64,000 nucleotides of DNA from Liolophura sinensis (taxonomy: Eukaryota > Mollusca > Polyplacophora > Chitonida > Chitonidae). The position numbers and the translations under genes were made by a program. The stretch covers positions 11,163,606-11,227,605 of the forward strand of contig NC_088305.1 in NCBI RefSeq assembly GCF_032854445.1, in the 5' to 3' direction. Below, piece by piece: positions 34,201-42,318 of this stretch. The notes beneath the pieces were generated by a model, which saw nothing but the letters and a program-made list of their open reading frames with translations, was not told where the DNA came from and made no database searches. Position 1 is the first letter of the stretch. Every line of letters starts with the position of its first letter.

Positions 34201-37200
34201 CTGCATTATTATATACATTTGGCGAAGTGTTGACTTTTAAACTTTCTGTGGGAAAGTTTGTCTCTGCATTATTATACACAGTTTGTCAAGTGTTTACTTT
34301 TAAACTTCCTGTGGGATACTTTGTCTCTGCATTATTATACACAGTTGGTCAAGTGTTTACTTTTAAACTTCCTGCACGATACTTTTTCTCTGCATTATTA
34401 TATACATTTGGCGAAGTGTTGACTTATAAACTTCCTGTGGGATACTTTATCTCTGTATTATTATATACAGTTGGTCAAGTGTTGACTTTTAAACTTCCTG
34501 TGGGATACTTTGTCTCTGCATTATTAAGTTGGTCAAGTGTTGACTTTTAAACTTCCTGTGCGATACTTTGTCTCTGCATTATTATACACAGTTGGTCAAG
34601 TGTTTACTTTTCAACTTCCTGCACGATTCTTTTTCTCTGCATTATTATATACATTTGGTCAAGTGTTGACTTTTTTAACTTCCTGAGAGATACTTTGTCT
34701 ATGCATATACGCATTTGGTCAAACTTTTCTTTCAAGAATTCCAGGAATTCACCAGTAAAATGGGTACAGGTATGCCAAACAATTCTTACATGTATATTAC
34801 AGATTCACTTACCATTCAGCTCATTTTTAAACTTCCTGAGGGATACTTTGTCTATGCATTATTATATACAGTTGGCGAAGTGTTGACTTTTAAACTTCCT
34901 GTGGGATACTCTATGTCTGTATTATTATATACAGTTGGTCAAGTGTTGACTTTTGAACTTCCTGTGGGATACTTTATCTCTGCATTATTATATACAGTTG
35001 GTCAAGTGTTGACTTTTTTAACTTCCTGAGGGATACTTTGTCTATGCATATACGCATTTGGTCAAACTTTTCTTTTAAGTTTCCAGGAATTCACCAGTAA
35101 AATGGGTACAGGTATGCCAAACAATTCTTACATGTATATTACAGATTCACTTACCATTCAGCTCATTTTTAAACTTCCTCAGGGATACTTTATCTCTGTA
35201 TTATTATATACAGTTCGTGATGCGTTGACTTTTAAACTTCCTGCGCGATACTTTGTCTCTGCATTATTATATACAGTTGGTCAAGTGTTGACTTTCAAAC
35301 TTCATGTGGGATACTTTATCGCTGTATTATTATGTACGGTTGGTCAAGTGTTGACTTTTAAACTTCCTGAGAGATACTTTGTCTCTGCATTATTATATAC
35401 AGTTGTTGAAGCGTTGACTTTTAAACTTCCTGTGGGATACTTTATCTCTGCATAATTATATACAGTTGGTCAAGTATTGACTTTTTTCAACTTCCTGAGG
35501 GATACTTTGTCTATGCATATACGCATTTGGTCAAACTTTTGTTTTAAGAATTCCAGGAATTCACCAGTAAAATGGGTACAGGTATGCCAAACAATTCTTA
35601 CATGTATATTACAGATTCACTTACCATTCAGCTCATTTTTAAACTTCCTGTGGGATACTTTATCTCTGCATTATTATATACAGTTGGTCAAGTGTTGACT
35701 TTTAAATTTCCTGTGGGATACTTTATCTCTGCATTATTATATACAGTTGTTGAAGTGTTGACTTTTAAACTTCCTGTGGGATACTTTATCTCTGCATTAT
35801 TATATACATGTGGTCAAGTGTTGATTTTTATACTTATTGATAGATGCTTTATCTCTGCATTATTATATACAGTTGATGAAGTATTGACTTTTAAACTTCC
35901 TGTGGGATACTTTGTCTCTGCATTATTATATACAGTTGGTCAAGTGTTGACTTTTAAACTTCCTGCGCGATTCTTTTTCTCTGCATTATTATATACATTT
36001 GGCGAAGTGTTGACTTTTAAACTTCCTGAGAGATACTTTGTCTATGTATTATTATATACATTTGGCAAAGTGTTGACTTTTAAACTTCCTATGGGATATC
36101 TATGCATAATTATATACAGTTGGTCAAGTATTGACTTTTTTTAACTTCCTGAGGGATACTTTGTCTATGCATATACGCATTTGGTCAAACTTTTCTTTTC
36201 AGAATTCCAGGAATTCACCAGTAAAATTGGTACAGGTATGCCAAACAATTCTTACATGTATATTACAGATTCACTTACCATTCAGCTCATTTTTAAACTT
36301 CCTGAGGGATACTTTGTCTATGCATTATTATATACAGTTGGTGAAGTGTTGACTTTTAAACTTCATGAGTGATACTTTGTCTATGTATTATTATATACAC
36401 TTGGCAAAGTGTTGACTTTTAAACTTCCTGTGGGATACTTTATCTATGCATTATTATACAGTTGGTCAAGTGTTGACTTTTTTAACTTCCTGAGGGATAC
36501 TTTGTCTATGCATATATGCATTTGGTCAAACTTTTCTTTCAAGAACTGCAGGAATTCACCAGTAAAATGGGTACAGGTATGCCAAACAATTCTTACATGT
36601 ATATTACAGATTCACTTACCATTCAGCTCATGGTAAGTGAGCTTAAATAAGATGTTTAAACTTCTGTATTTGCCCTAAACATTCACCCAAAAAGGTGCAT
36701 TTTTTACTGGCAAGTAAATGTTGTAAAATATTGCTTTTGGAGCTGAAACTTCCATTCTACCTTTCAAATAAATTCTAAGATAAACAGCACTCTCAGAATA
36801 AAAAAAATAAGTATCTTAATGATGACATTTTAGGTACAAATTAATACAGTAATTTTAATCATCAAACTGTGTTGATTTATTTGTTTATTTGTTAGATGTG
36901 TGTTTTACGCCGTACTCAAGAATATTTCTCTGATAAGAAGGCGGCCAGCATTATGGTGGGAGGAAACCAGGCAGAGCCCGGGGAAACCCATGGCCATCCG
37001 TGGGTTAATGAGAGACCTTTCTATGTACAGCCGGAGACGAAACCAGCATGAGCTGGACTTGAACTCACTCGACCGCATTGGTGAGAGGCTGCTGGGTCAT
37101 TAGGCTGTGCTAGTGCACTAAACAACTGAGCCACAAACTCTCCAGGCTAATGTGTTGATCCTTTGTACAAATGAAGGGAAGGTTCTCTGGGGTTGAGGGA

Positions 37201-40107
37201 GGTAAACTACTTGAAAAGGATGTGAGGTTTGCGCCTGTTTCAGCACAGGACAGTAAAAAAAACGTACTCGCCATTCCTTTAGCTGGATGAAGTCCAGGTA
37301 CTTGGACTGAAGTCACATTTGATGGAGTTCTCTACAAAGACAATTTTGCAGAGTTTAACTTCTATGCAGTCACGTGTGGTTGGCTTTAACTGAAGAGTTT
37401 CCTGCCTCCATTGTTAACCAATGAAAATAACGCAATATTGTATAATATTTATTTATTTACTTAACTGTTGGTTAACATCATCCACGAAATACATGCGACA
37501 CAGATGGTTACTGAAGCATACAGGAGTTATGTATATGGTTACTGAAGCATACATATGTGATGTAGATGGTTACTGAAGCATACAGATGTGATGTAAATGG
37601 TTACTGAAGCATACGGGATGTGATATAGATGGTTACTGAAGCATACATATGTGATGCAGATGGGTTACTGAAGCATACACATGTGATGTACATAGTTACT
37701 GAAGCATACAGATGTGATGTAAATGGTTACTGAAGCATAAACATGTGATGTACATAGTTACTGAAGCATACAGATGTAATGTAGATGGTCACTGAAGCAT
37801 AAACATGTGATGTACATAGTTACTGAAGCATACAGATGTAATGTAGATGGTCACTGAAGCATACAGACGTGATACATATGGTTACTAAAGCAAAACAGAT
37901 GTGATGTAGATGCTTAATGCAGCATACAGCTGTGATATACACTGTAGTATACACTGTAGTATACATATATGATGTGAATGGTTACTGAAGCATACACGTG
38001 ATGTAGATGGCTAATGAAGCATACATATGTGATGTACATGGTTACTGTAGCATTCAGATGTGATGTAAATGGTAACTGAAGCATACAGATGTGATGTACT
38101 TGGTTATTGAAACATTCAGATGTGTTGTAGATGCATACTGAAGTATACACATGTGATGCAGATGGTTACTGAAGCATACATGTGGGATGTAGATGGTTAC
38201 TGAAGCATACAGATGTGATGTAAATGGTTACTGAAGCATAGATGTGATGTAGATGGTTACTGAAGCATACAGATGTCATGTAGATGGTTAGTGAAGCATA
38301 CAGATGTGATGCAGATGTTTACTGAAGCATACAGATGTCATGTAGATGGTAATGAAGCCTACATATGTGATGTAGATGGTTACTGAAACATACAGATGTG
38401 ATGTAGATGGTTACTGAAGCATAGAGATGTGATGTAGATGGTTATGGAAGTATACAGATGTAATGCAGATGGTTCCTGAAGCATACAGATGTGATGTAAA
38501 TGATAACTAAAGCAAACAGATGTGATTTAGATGGTTACTGAAGTATACAGATGTCTTGTAGATGGCTACTGAAGCATACATGTGGGATGTAGATGGTTAC
38601 TGAAGCATACATATGTGAGGTAAATGGTCACTGAAGCATACAGATGTGATGTAAATGGTCACTGAAGCATACAGATGTGATGCAGATGGTTAATGAAGCA
38701 TACAGGTGTCATGTAGATGGTTAATGAAGTATATACAGATGTCTTGTAGATGGCTACTGAAGCATACATGTGGGATGTAGATGGTTACTGAAGCATACAC
38801 ATGTGATGTAAATGGTTACTGAAGCATACAGATGTGATGTAAATGGTCACTGAAGCATACAGATGTGATGCAGATGGTTACTGAAGCATACAGATGTGTT
38901 GTAAATGGTTATTGAAGCATACAGATGTGATGTAGATGGCTACTGAATCCTACATATGTGATGTAGATGGTTACTGAAGCATACAGATGTCTTGTAGATG
39001 GTTACTGAAGCATACATGTGTCATGTAGATGGTTATGGAAGCATACAGATGTGATGTAAATGAAAATGGAAGTATACAGATGTAATACAGATGGTTCCTG
39101 AAGCATACACATGTAGATGGTTAATGAAGCATACAGATTTCATGTAGATGGTTGATGAAGCATACAGATGAGATGATGACTGATGGTTACTGAATTTTAC
39201 AGATATGAAACAGATACCCATAGTCACTTCAGCATACATATGGGAATTGGCATAGATGATTTACACATAATATAAAAAGTAGGCAAAAATGAAAGGATCA
39301 GGTACATATGTTGTCTGAGGAGAAAGTACAGAGTGTGATAGTAATGCAAATCATAGGCCTATGTTGTGCACAGATATATGTGGTATGGATATTACTGGTA
39401 CAAGAGTATAGGCCTAGAGGAGGACTGCACATGCAGAACTGCTTGCTGGCATCAATAAATTAGTTACCGTAATGAACTGTAATTATAACTTAATTATAAT
39501 GAACTTAATTGCACAAACAGATGATATATGATCAGCATAAATTCCACATTTGGTACAGATTATCTGAGGAAAATACAAAAATAGAAAAATAAATGTGACA
39601 AACAGGAAGTATGCAGTGCAGATTGCTCAAATTTAATAAGGTGCAATAGGGAGAAAGAAAAAACGAGTTACATTGGGGTGGGAGAGAAAAAAAAACGAGG
39701 TACATTGGGGTGGGAGAGAAAAAAAAAACGAGGTGCATATTGGGGGTGGGAACGGGGGAAAAAACGAGGTACATTGGGGTGGGAGAGAAAAAAAAAACCC
39801 TCCAAGTTTATTTCCTGATAATTTGTTTGCACATAGGTATGTGACATCATACACCTTCTATACACATTATATCCACACGTTATGGTGTTATTAATTATTA
39901 TATTAAATACGGTACCGGTACGACGAGTGGTAATTAAAGTTTAAATTGAAAATAAAACTTGGGAAAAAGAAGAAAAACATGGACGTAGGCGTCTTTCAAC
40001 ATTCGTCAACTTCATTGACATCTTACATTAGATCTGCTTTTCACCAAAGAAATCACCACTGCCATTGCCACCACAAAGCAGATGGCAAGGAGAAGAAGTG
40101 GCTCCAT
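18981..40107 (-). CDS. CYP20-family cytochrome P450 paralogue (gene B), 11 exons, apparent frameshift in exon 3
   Basis: Exons in transcript order: 40107-40027, 37331-37264 (tentative donor), 30200-30032, 29334-29189, 28420-28250, 27143-27065, 25710-25528, 24806-24686, 21792-21681, 20823-20759, 19230-18981. Exons 4, 8, 9 and 10 have exactly the lengths of gene A (146, 121, 112, 65 nt) and all phases from exon 4 onward agree. Motifs: anchor MEPLLLLAICFVVAM, VPGLHP hinge, KQYGPIAGFWWGKQ, I-helix GGFHTTGN, K-helix EETLRCS, RFDPERF and heme loop GLAGKRICPG. Exon 3 is 169 nt instead of 170: the reading frame shifts by one base near 30076, so this copy is broken or carries a sequence error. Total 1445 nt. 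It is a divergent tandem paralogue of gene A, tail-to-tail with it. The gene is long (21 kb) because its introns carry minisatellites. Confidence 0.8.
20213..20370 (+). repeat. Small imperfect tandem array, gene B intron 10
   Basis: Repeated CACGCTGCAAGGC-type segments with AAATCAGG, then two copies of CTCCCTATTGAAATCTTGAA. The copy-2 counterpart is about 57561-57718. Confidence 0.6.
20392..20652 (+). mobile_element. Degenerate Nin-like SINE, gene B intron 10
   Basis: GTGAGTTCAAGTCCAGCTCA, CAGCAACCTGCGGATGGTTA and GTCGTATAAGCGATGTATTC, with CAATCAAACCAACAAATAAA at the end. The copy-2 counterpart is about 57740-58000. Confidence 0.6.
22136..22345 (+). mobile_element. tRNA-derived SINE 5' part, gene B intron 8
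   Basis: GCCCGGATAGCACAGTTGGT head and CTCGCTTGGCGTTCAGCATG body, cut off after CTTCGGTAAGTTGG. The copy-2 counterpart is about 59485-59694. Confidence 0.65.
22452..23950 (-). repeat. Minisatellite, 29-nt unit, about 50 copies, gene B intron 8
   Basis: The unit is built of CACACCCAGTGTACACAG and ACTGAGGAAGG, with variants (GCACTCAGACTG, CAAACCCAGAG). Because 29 is not a multiple of 3 and the unit lacks stops in any minus frame, all three minus frames are open over long stretches; these are not genes. Adjacent arrays follow at 23951-24361. Confidence 0.95.
23951..24353 (+). repeat. Minisatellite, about 17-nt CTCAGTTATCATGC unit, gene B intron 8
   Basis: About 24 units of TCTCAGTTATCATGCCC type. 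It continues after a SINE at 24629-24665 and ends some 20 bp from the donor of exon 8. The copy-2 counterparts are 61300-61702 and 61978-62014. Confidence 0.85.
24365..24617 (+). mobile_element. Nin-like tRNA SINE inserted inside the minisatellite
   Basis: The head GTGGCTCAGTCGGTTAGTGC, GTGAGTTCAAGTCCAGCTCA, CAGCAACCTGCGGATGGTCG and GTATAAGTGAAATATTCTTG are followed by CAATCAGATAAATAAATC. TCTTAGTTATC flanks it on both sides (24354-24364 and 24618-24628), an 11-bp target-site duplication made of array sequence. Confidence 0.85.
25080..25165 (+). repeat. Short array of GGGGGATAACTCAAATAAA, gene B intron 7
   Basis: Four imperfect 19-20-nt units. The core GGGATAACTC also occurs, reversed, in gene A intron 5. 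The copy-2 counterpart is about 62429-62514. Confidence 0.75.
25528..25710 (-). CDS. Gene B exon 7: helix H to I-helix, minisatellite-like 5' end
   Basis: It starts after TTGTTGACAG with two bases completing a Gly codon, then KSTIYRIVEEVIQHKQLER, VLFIDYL and FADGLSYMIGGFHTTGN. It aligns with gene A exon 7 (KSALHDTLKDVLQKQ...). GGFHTT is the I-helix oxygen-activation motif with His where Asp or Glu is usual. The first 30 or so bases, with the acceptor, are the same as the unit of the array that fills the intron just upstream. Confidence 0.8.
25711..26585 (-). repeat. Minisatellite built from the 5' splice-junction segment of gene B exon 7 (intron 6)
   Basis: About 28 units of 29-31 nt. On the minus strand each reads like GAATTGTTGACAGGGAAATC plus a variable ACAATGTACA part, the same as the acceptor and first codons of exon 7 (GACAG then GGAAATCTACAATATACAG). 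The minus frame reads repeated EKSSVYRIVDRD, close to the exon's GKSTIYRIVEE. The array abuts the exon directly. The copy-2 counterpart is 63060-63935. Confidence 0.88.
27160..27790 (-). repeat. Degenerate AACAGNAATGTGAACAA array, gene B intron 5
   Basis: Roughly 35-40 poorly kept units of 15-18 nt around GGAACAGCAATGTGAACAA. It starts just upstream (transcript sense) of exon 6. Confidence 0.7.
28133..28215 (-). mobile_element. Nin-like SINE fragment, gene B intron 5
   Basis: Minus-strand tail: GCCGTACTCAAGAATATTTG and CAATTGATTGGTGCTTTAC on the plus strand. It lies just upstream of the exon 5 donor region. Confidence 0.6.
28549..28695 (-). mobile_element. Nin-like SINE 3' half, gene B intron 4
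   Basis: The plus strand shows GCCGTACTCAAGAATATTTC, CCAGCATTATGGAGGGAGG and AAGTTGCTGGAAGACCTTCC. The tRNA head is missing. The remainder of the intron (28700-29188) holds nothing I recognise. Confidence 0.65.
29862..30030 (-). repeat. 41-nt tandem repeat derived from the exon 3 donor junction, gene B intron 3
   Basis: About 3.5 units. On the minus strand the unit has TTTTGACAGACCGCATAAC and ATAAGTGTTTAGGGTGTAAC, closely matching the exon 3 end and donor, CTTTGGCAGACCAC then GTAAGTATTTTTTGTGTAAC. It directly abuts the exon. Confidence 0.75.
30032..30200 (-). CDS. Gene B exon 3 with apparent 1-nt deletion
   Basis: The exon opens in the P450 frame (QGNLVDVATAGSLHQF, KQYGPIAGFWWGKQ, VVSVASPTIF). 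Homology to gene A then continues in a second frame as QNLVQVFGRP, matching KEQQAVFDRP. The exon is one base shorter than its 170-nt counterpart, and the break falls inside the TTC-AGA codons near 30076. Restoring a base would also restore the donor phase that exon 4 needs. The matching exon of copy 2 lies outside the window, so damage cannot be told from a base-calling error here. Confidence 0.7.
30557..30576. promoter_or_regulatory. Perfect 20-bp palindrome AAAATGGCCGCGGCCATTTT
   Basis: Two YY1-like AAAATGGC halves face each other, with a CRE-like TGACGTAG 16 bp further on (30592 region). It lies in gene B intron 2, about 360 bp upstream of exon 3 in transcript sense, on the exon side of the large minisatellite. 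A regulatory role is inference. Confidence 0.35.
30905..36636 (+). repeat. Large 63-nt minisatellite (5.7 kb) with higher-order structure, gene B intron 2
   Basis: Roughly 85 units with ACTTTTAAACTTCCTGTGGG, ATACTTTGTCTCTGCATTAT and TATACAGTTGGTCAAGTGTT. A second block of about 110 bp (AATTCCAGGAATTCACCAGT, GGTACAGGTATGCCAAACAA, GATTCACTTACCATTCAGC) is interspersed eight times, near 32580, 32985, 33138, 34738, 35080, 35558, 36203 and 36543. Being 63 nt and free of stops in one plus frame, it yields long spurious ORFs (up to 275 codons at 33723-34550) with a 21-residue repeat. Confidence 0.95.
36874..37135 (-). mobile_element. Nin-like tRNA SINE, minus strand, gene B intron 2
   Basis: The plus strand shows GCCGTACTCAAGAATATTTC, GCCAGCATTATGGTGGGAGG, CATGAGCTGGACTTGAACTC and CAACTGAGCCACAA, that is tail to tRNA head. 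It sits between the large array and exon 2. Confidence 0.75.
37264..37331 (-). CDS. Gene B exon 2: hinge exon, donor uncertain
   Basis: After acceptor TTTGTAG the frame reads RTPSNVTSVQVPGLHPAKGM, with VPGLHP matching VPGLEA of gene A exon 2. A strong donor (A|GTACGT, exon end 37268) leaves one spare base, which does not fit exon 3. The donor that does fit (AC|GTTTTT, exon end 37264) is weak. Either the weak site is used or the hinge splice has decayed. Confidence 0.55.
37486..39235 (-). repeat. Minisatellite, about 31-nt unit, about 55 copies, gene B intron 1
   Basis: The unit is GATGGTTACTGAAGCATACA with GATGTGATGTA, and many single-base variants and small indels. Confidence 0.92.
39655..39800 (+). 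repeat. Short array, about 34-nt purine-rich unit, gene B intron 1
   Basis: Four units of ACGAGGTACATTGGGGTGGG plus AGAGAAAAAAAA, strongly G/A-biased on the plus strand. Confidence 0.85.
40027..40107 (-). CDS. Gene B exon 1: N-terminal membrane anchor
   Basis: It reads MEPLLLLAICFVVAMAVV and on to KSRSN (27 codons), then donor GTAAGA, at phase 0 like exon 1 of gene A. A hydrophobic anchor followed by a basic stretch is what a microsomal P450 start needs. The link to the downstream exons is inferred from phase, strand and lack of any other candidate; it implies introns of 2.7 kb and 6.9 kb. Confidence 0.68.
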
Positions 40108-40584
40108 GGTTTTGACCACTGCATGTGTCTCCGTCCGCTGTGTCTGTTAGTAGATGGTAAACAGTTGACACGCCTCGCTGCACGGGCATGTGATCTAGCT
40201 GACCTCTGAACCAGCATCACATGACATATCTATACTCCATGAAGCGGTTCTGTCAACACCAACGAACGGCTTGATCATAAATTGCTTAACAAACGTGATT
40301 TTGATTCGTCAGGAATTTACAAAACGTGTGTGTGCAGCATCGTATTCCCATAAATGTCTTACATGAAATAGTCTCTTCAAGGAACGCAGTATAATTTGGA
40401 ACTTTTTCTTGTGACCGCCGTAATCACAAAGCCGTCGCTGTCATTCGGTGGATGAGACGGAAGACGAAAGAGTGCGCAAGCGGAAAGAGAGTGCTGTTCA
40501 TTTGTGATTGCCGTAGCGTTTTTCTTGTGTTTTGTGATTAACTGTGTTCAGTTTTAGTGGAAAGATATCTGAAATCCGTAGGCC
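40108..40584. promoter_or_regulatory. Probable bidirectional promoter between gene B and the secreted-protein exon
   Basis: Gene B exon 1 (minus) and a signal-peptide exon (plus) start 477 bp apart, facing away from each other. The spacer has no recognised repeat and is richer in CpG (for example ACCGCCG, CCGTCGCTG, GACGAAAGAGTGCGCAAG at 40415-40490) than the surrounding introns. No TATA box stands out. A shared promoter is an inference from geometry. Confidence 0.45.
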
Positions 40585-40738
40585 ATGATGCTTGGAGTAG
40601 TAGTGGGGTGTTTCTTGTTGCTGATAACAGCCGAAAGTGGTTTAGGTCAAAATGATACAACTACAACAACTTCAACAACTCCCCCAACGTCAGGTGGTAG
40701 TAGTTCCGTTCCAACAACGACGTTGAGTCCGCAGGAAG
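40585..40738 (+). CDS. Orphan first exon of a secreted Thr-rich protein
   Basis: ATG in the context GGCCATGATG opens 51 codons plus one base before donor GTAAAC. The peptide MMLGVVVGCFLLLITAESG is a clear signal peptide (likely cut near GLG-QN), followed by a Thr/Ser/Pro-rich stretch (NDTTTTTSTTPPTSGGSS) of the sort that is O-glycosylated. The family is not recognised. No downstream exon is seen before the second duplicate unit starts at 41577. Splicing to A' exon 2 or 3 is out of frame and meets an early stop. It may be one first exon left behind by the duplication, with the intact gene beyond the window. Confidence 0.6.
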
Positions 40739-42318
40739 GTAAACTTTGTCATACCTACGATTGTGGTTTTATACACAAAAACAATATTTTGTGAAAATGT
40801 GACTTACGTATTATATGCAGTTGATTTTATTGTAGGATTCCGACGCTGTGTAATGCTTAATAACTTCAAGTCAGTAACTGGCGGTGTGTTGACCACACTA
40901 CAGTACAGAACGTGCTGACTTAAAATCTCATCTATTTTTATCCTTTTGTCAACTGTCCTGTAGATGTTCATGCCAGCCACTAAGAAAGCTGGGTACAAGG
41001 CTCTTTGCTATGATTGTGAAAATTATCCCCTCACTGTACATGGAGTCCATCTGGATGAACTCAGCGTGACACATTAAAATTTTGACTGACTTGAGTCCAT
41101 CCTTATGTCCTAAAAAACATTGCACAGAATTCAAACTCCCACTTCCATTATGCTGGTATGTGGGAAGGTCTGCCATAGACCTGCGGAGTTTTAGTCTCTG
41201 CCCGGTTTCCTCCCACCACAGGGCTGGTCCCCGTCGTATAAGTGAAGTATTCTTGAGTACGGAATAAAATACCAATCAAATAAGTAAATCAATCCTTGCC
41301 GCTCATGAATCTTGAATACTTTGATGTTAATTCACTACCTTCGCGTATGAAATTATTAACTCACTGTCTTGTGGTTTTACATTAATCAGGAAACAGTGTG
41401 TTAGCCAGAATTTGGCATCCTCGCTCAATGTACCCCCCCTTCCCCTTCCAGTACATCTTGGTTCAATATATAGGTGGATAATGGATAGTAGGTGAATGCA
41501 CACATTACCTTTTCAAACGCTGAGTTACATTTACAGATAAACATTTCTTAAATATGTGTATGAATATCAAGACATAAGCTATAAGTCTCCTGACCCAATT
41601 AGTTTTCTGTCCTATGTATAATTAACCCGACTCAGCACATCAGCAGTCTCACAAGTTCAGGCAGGTTTAGACGAAATATTAAATGTTGAGATTGCTGCAA
41701 GCTAACGCTGCTAAAAGACCACACTTTACAGTAGCAGCTAGCAGCGCCATTGAGCCGCCAGACCCTACTATGCATGTTGTATATTCAACAAATACCGTAA
41801 ACCCACACCGTTTAAGGGAGTCTCACACGAATCAAGTTTCAGCTAGTAAGTACTACCTGCGGTCACAGATGTTTTGGCCCTACCCAAAACATTTGCGTCC
41901 GCTGGAGATTGGAGACAACTGGCAGCTATGGACTTAAACCAACTGTGAGCATTCTCACACCAAATGAATATATACATCACAATATGCTCACAAATGACTT
42001 GCTCTGGCTCACTAGCCGAAACTTGCTTCGTGTGAGACCCTCTTTATTTGCATTATGTTTTGCGAGAGCCCCCAACCTGTCACGTCCAAACCTGTGTAAA
42101 CTTGTGAGGCTAATTTAGCTTATTAATGTTCAAATGGGGACAACAGTAAAGCAACGTGATTTACAATGATAGTTACCAAAAAATTGAGTTATGTTTTAAG
42201 GAGGTGCCATCAAAAATTCCAGATGGTTATGTAAAAACCAGGCGGGGGCTGTATCCTATGCACTTTATATTCCGTAGGTTCACAAATTATTATCATTCAT
42301 TTGTGCTTTATCTTCCAG
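40739..42318. other. Junction region between the two duplicate units
   Basis: From 40739 to 41576 it contains the intron after the secreted exon and a partial plus-strand Nin-like SINE (about 41140-41292, with GTCGTATAAGTGAAGTATTC). The junction is at 41577. From there to 42318 it is intron-1 sequence of gene A, with the same unrecognised 41683-42290 stretch. No P450 first exon was found. Confidence 0.6.

Larger units (their letters stand above)
4318..41576. repeat. Tandem segmental duplication, first unit (about 37.26 kb)
   Basis: Sequence from 4318 (AGCTATAAGTCTCCTGACCC) recurs from 41577 in the same orientation. The unit holds gene A exons 2-11, all of gene B and the secreted first exon. 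Sequence before 4318 (gene A exon 1 and its upstream flank) does not match that before 41577. The left edge falls in intron 1 of gene A. Only AGCT is shared right at the switch point. Confidence 0.9.

Noticed and set aside
33723-34550. 275-codon ORF of 21-residue hydrophobic repeats (LTFKLPVGYFVSALLYTVGQ)
   Set aside because: It comes from a 63-nt minisatellite that has no stop in one frame. The frame breaks at every irregular unit, there is no gene context, and it lies antisense in an intron of gene B.
32570-36560. RIPGIHQ peptides in the large array as a P450 hinge exon
   Set aside because: They resemble the CYP20 IPGI hinge by chance: wrong strand for gene B, a stop follows at once, and the true hinge exons are at 5047 and 37331.
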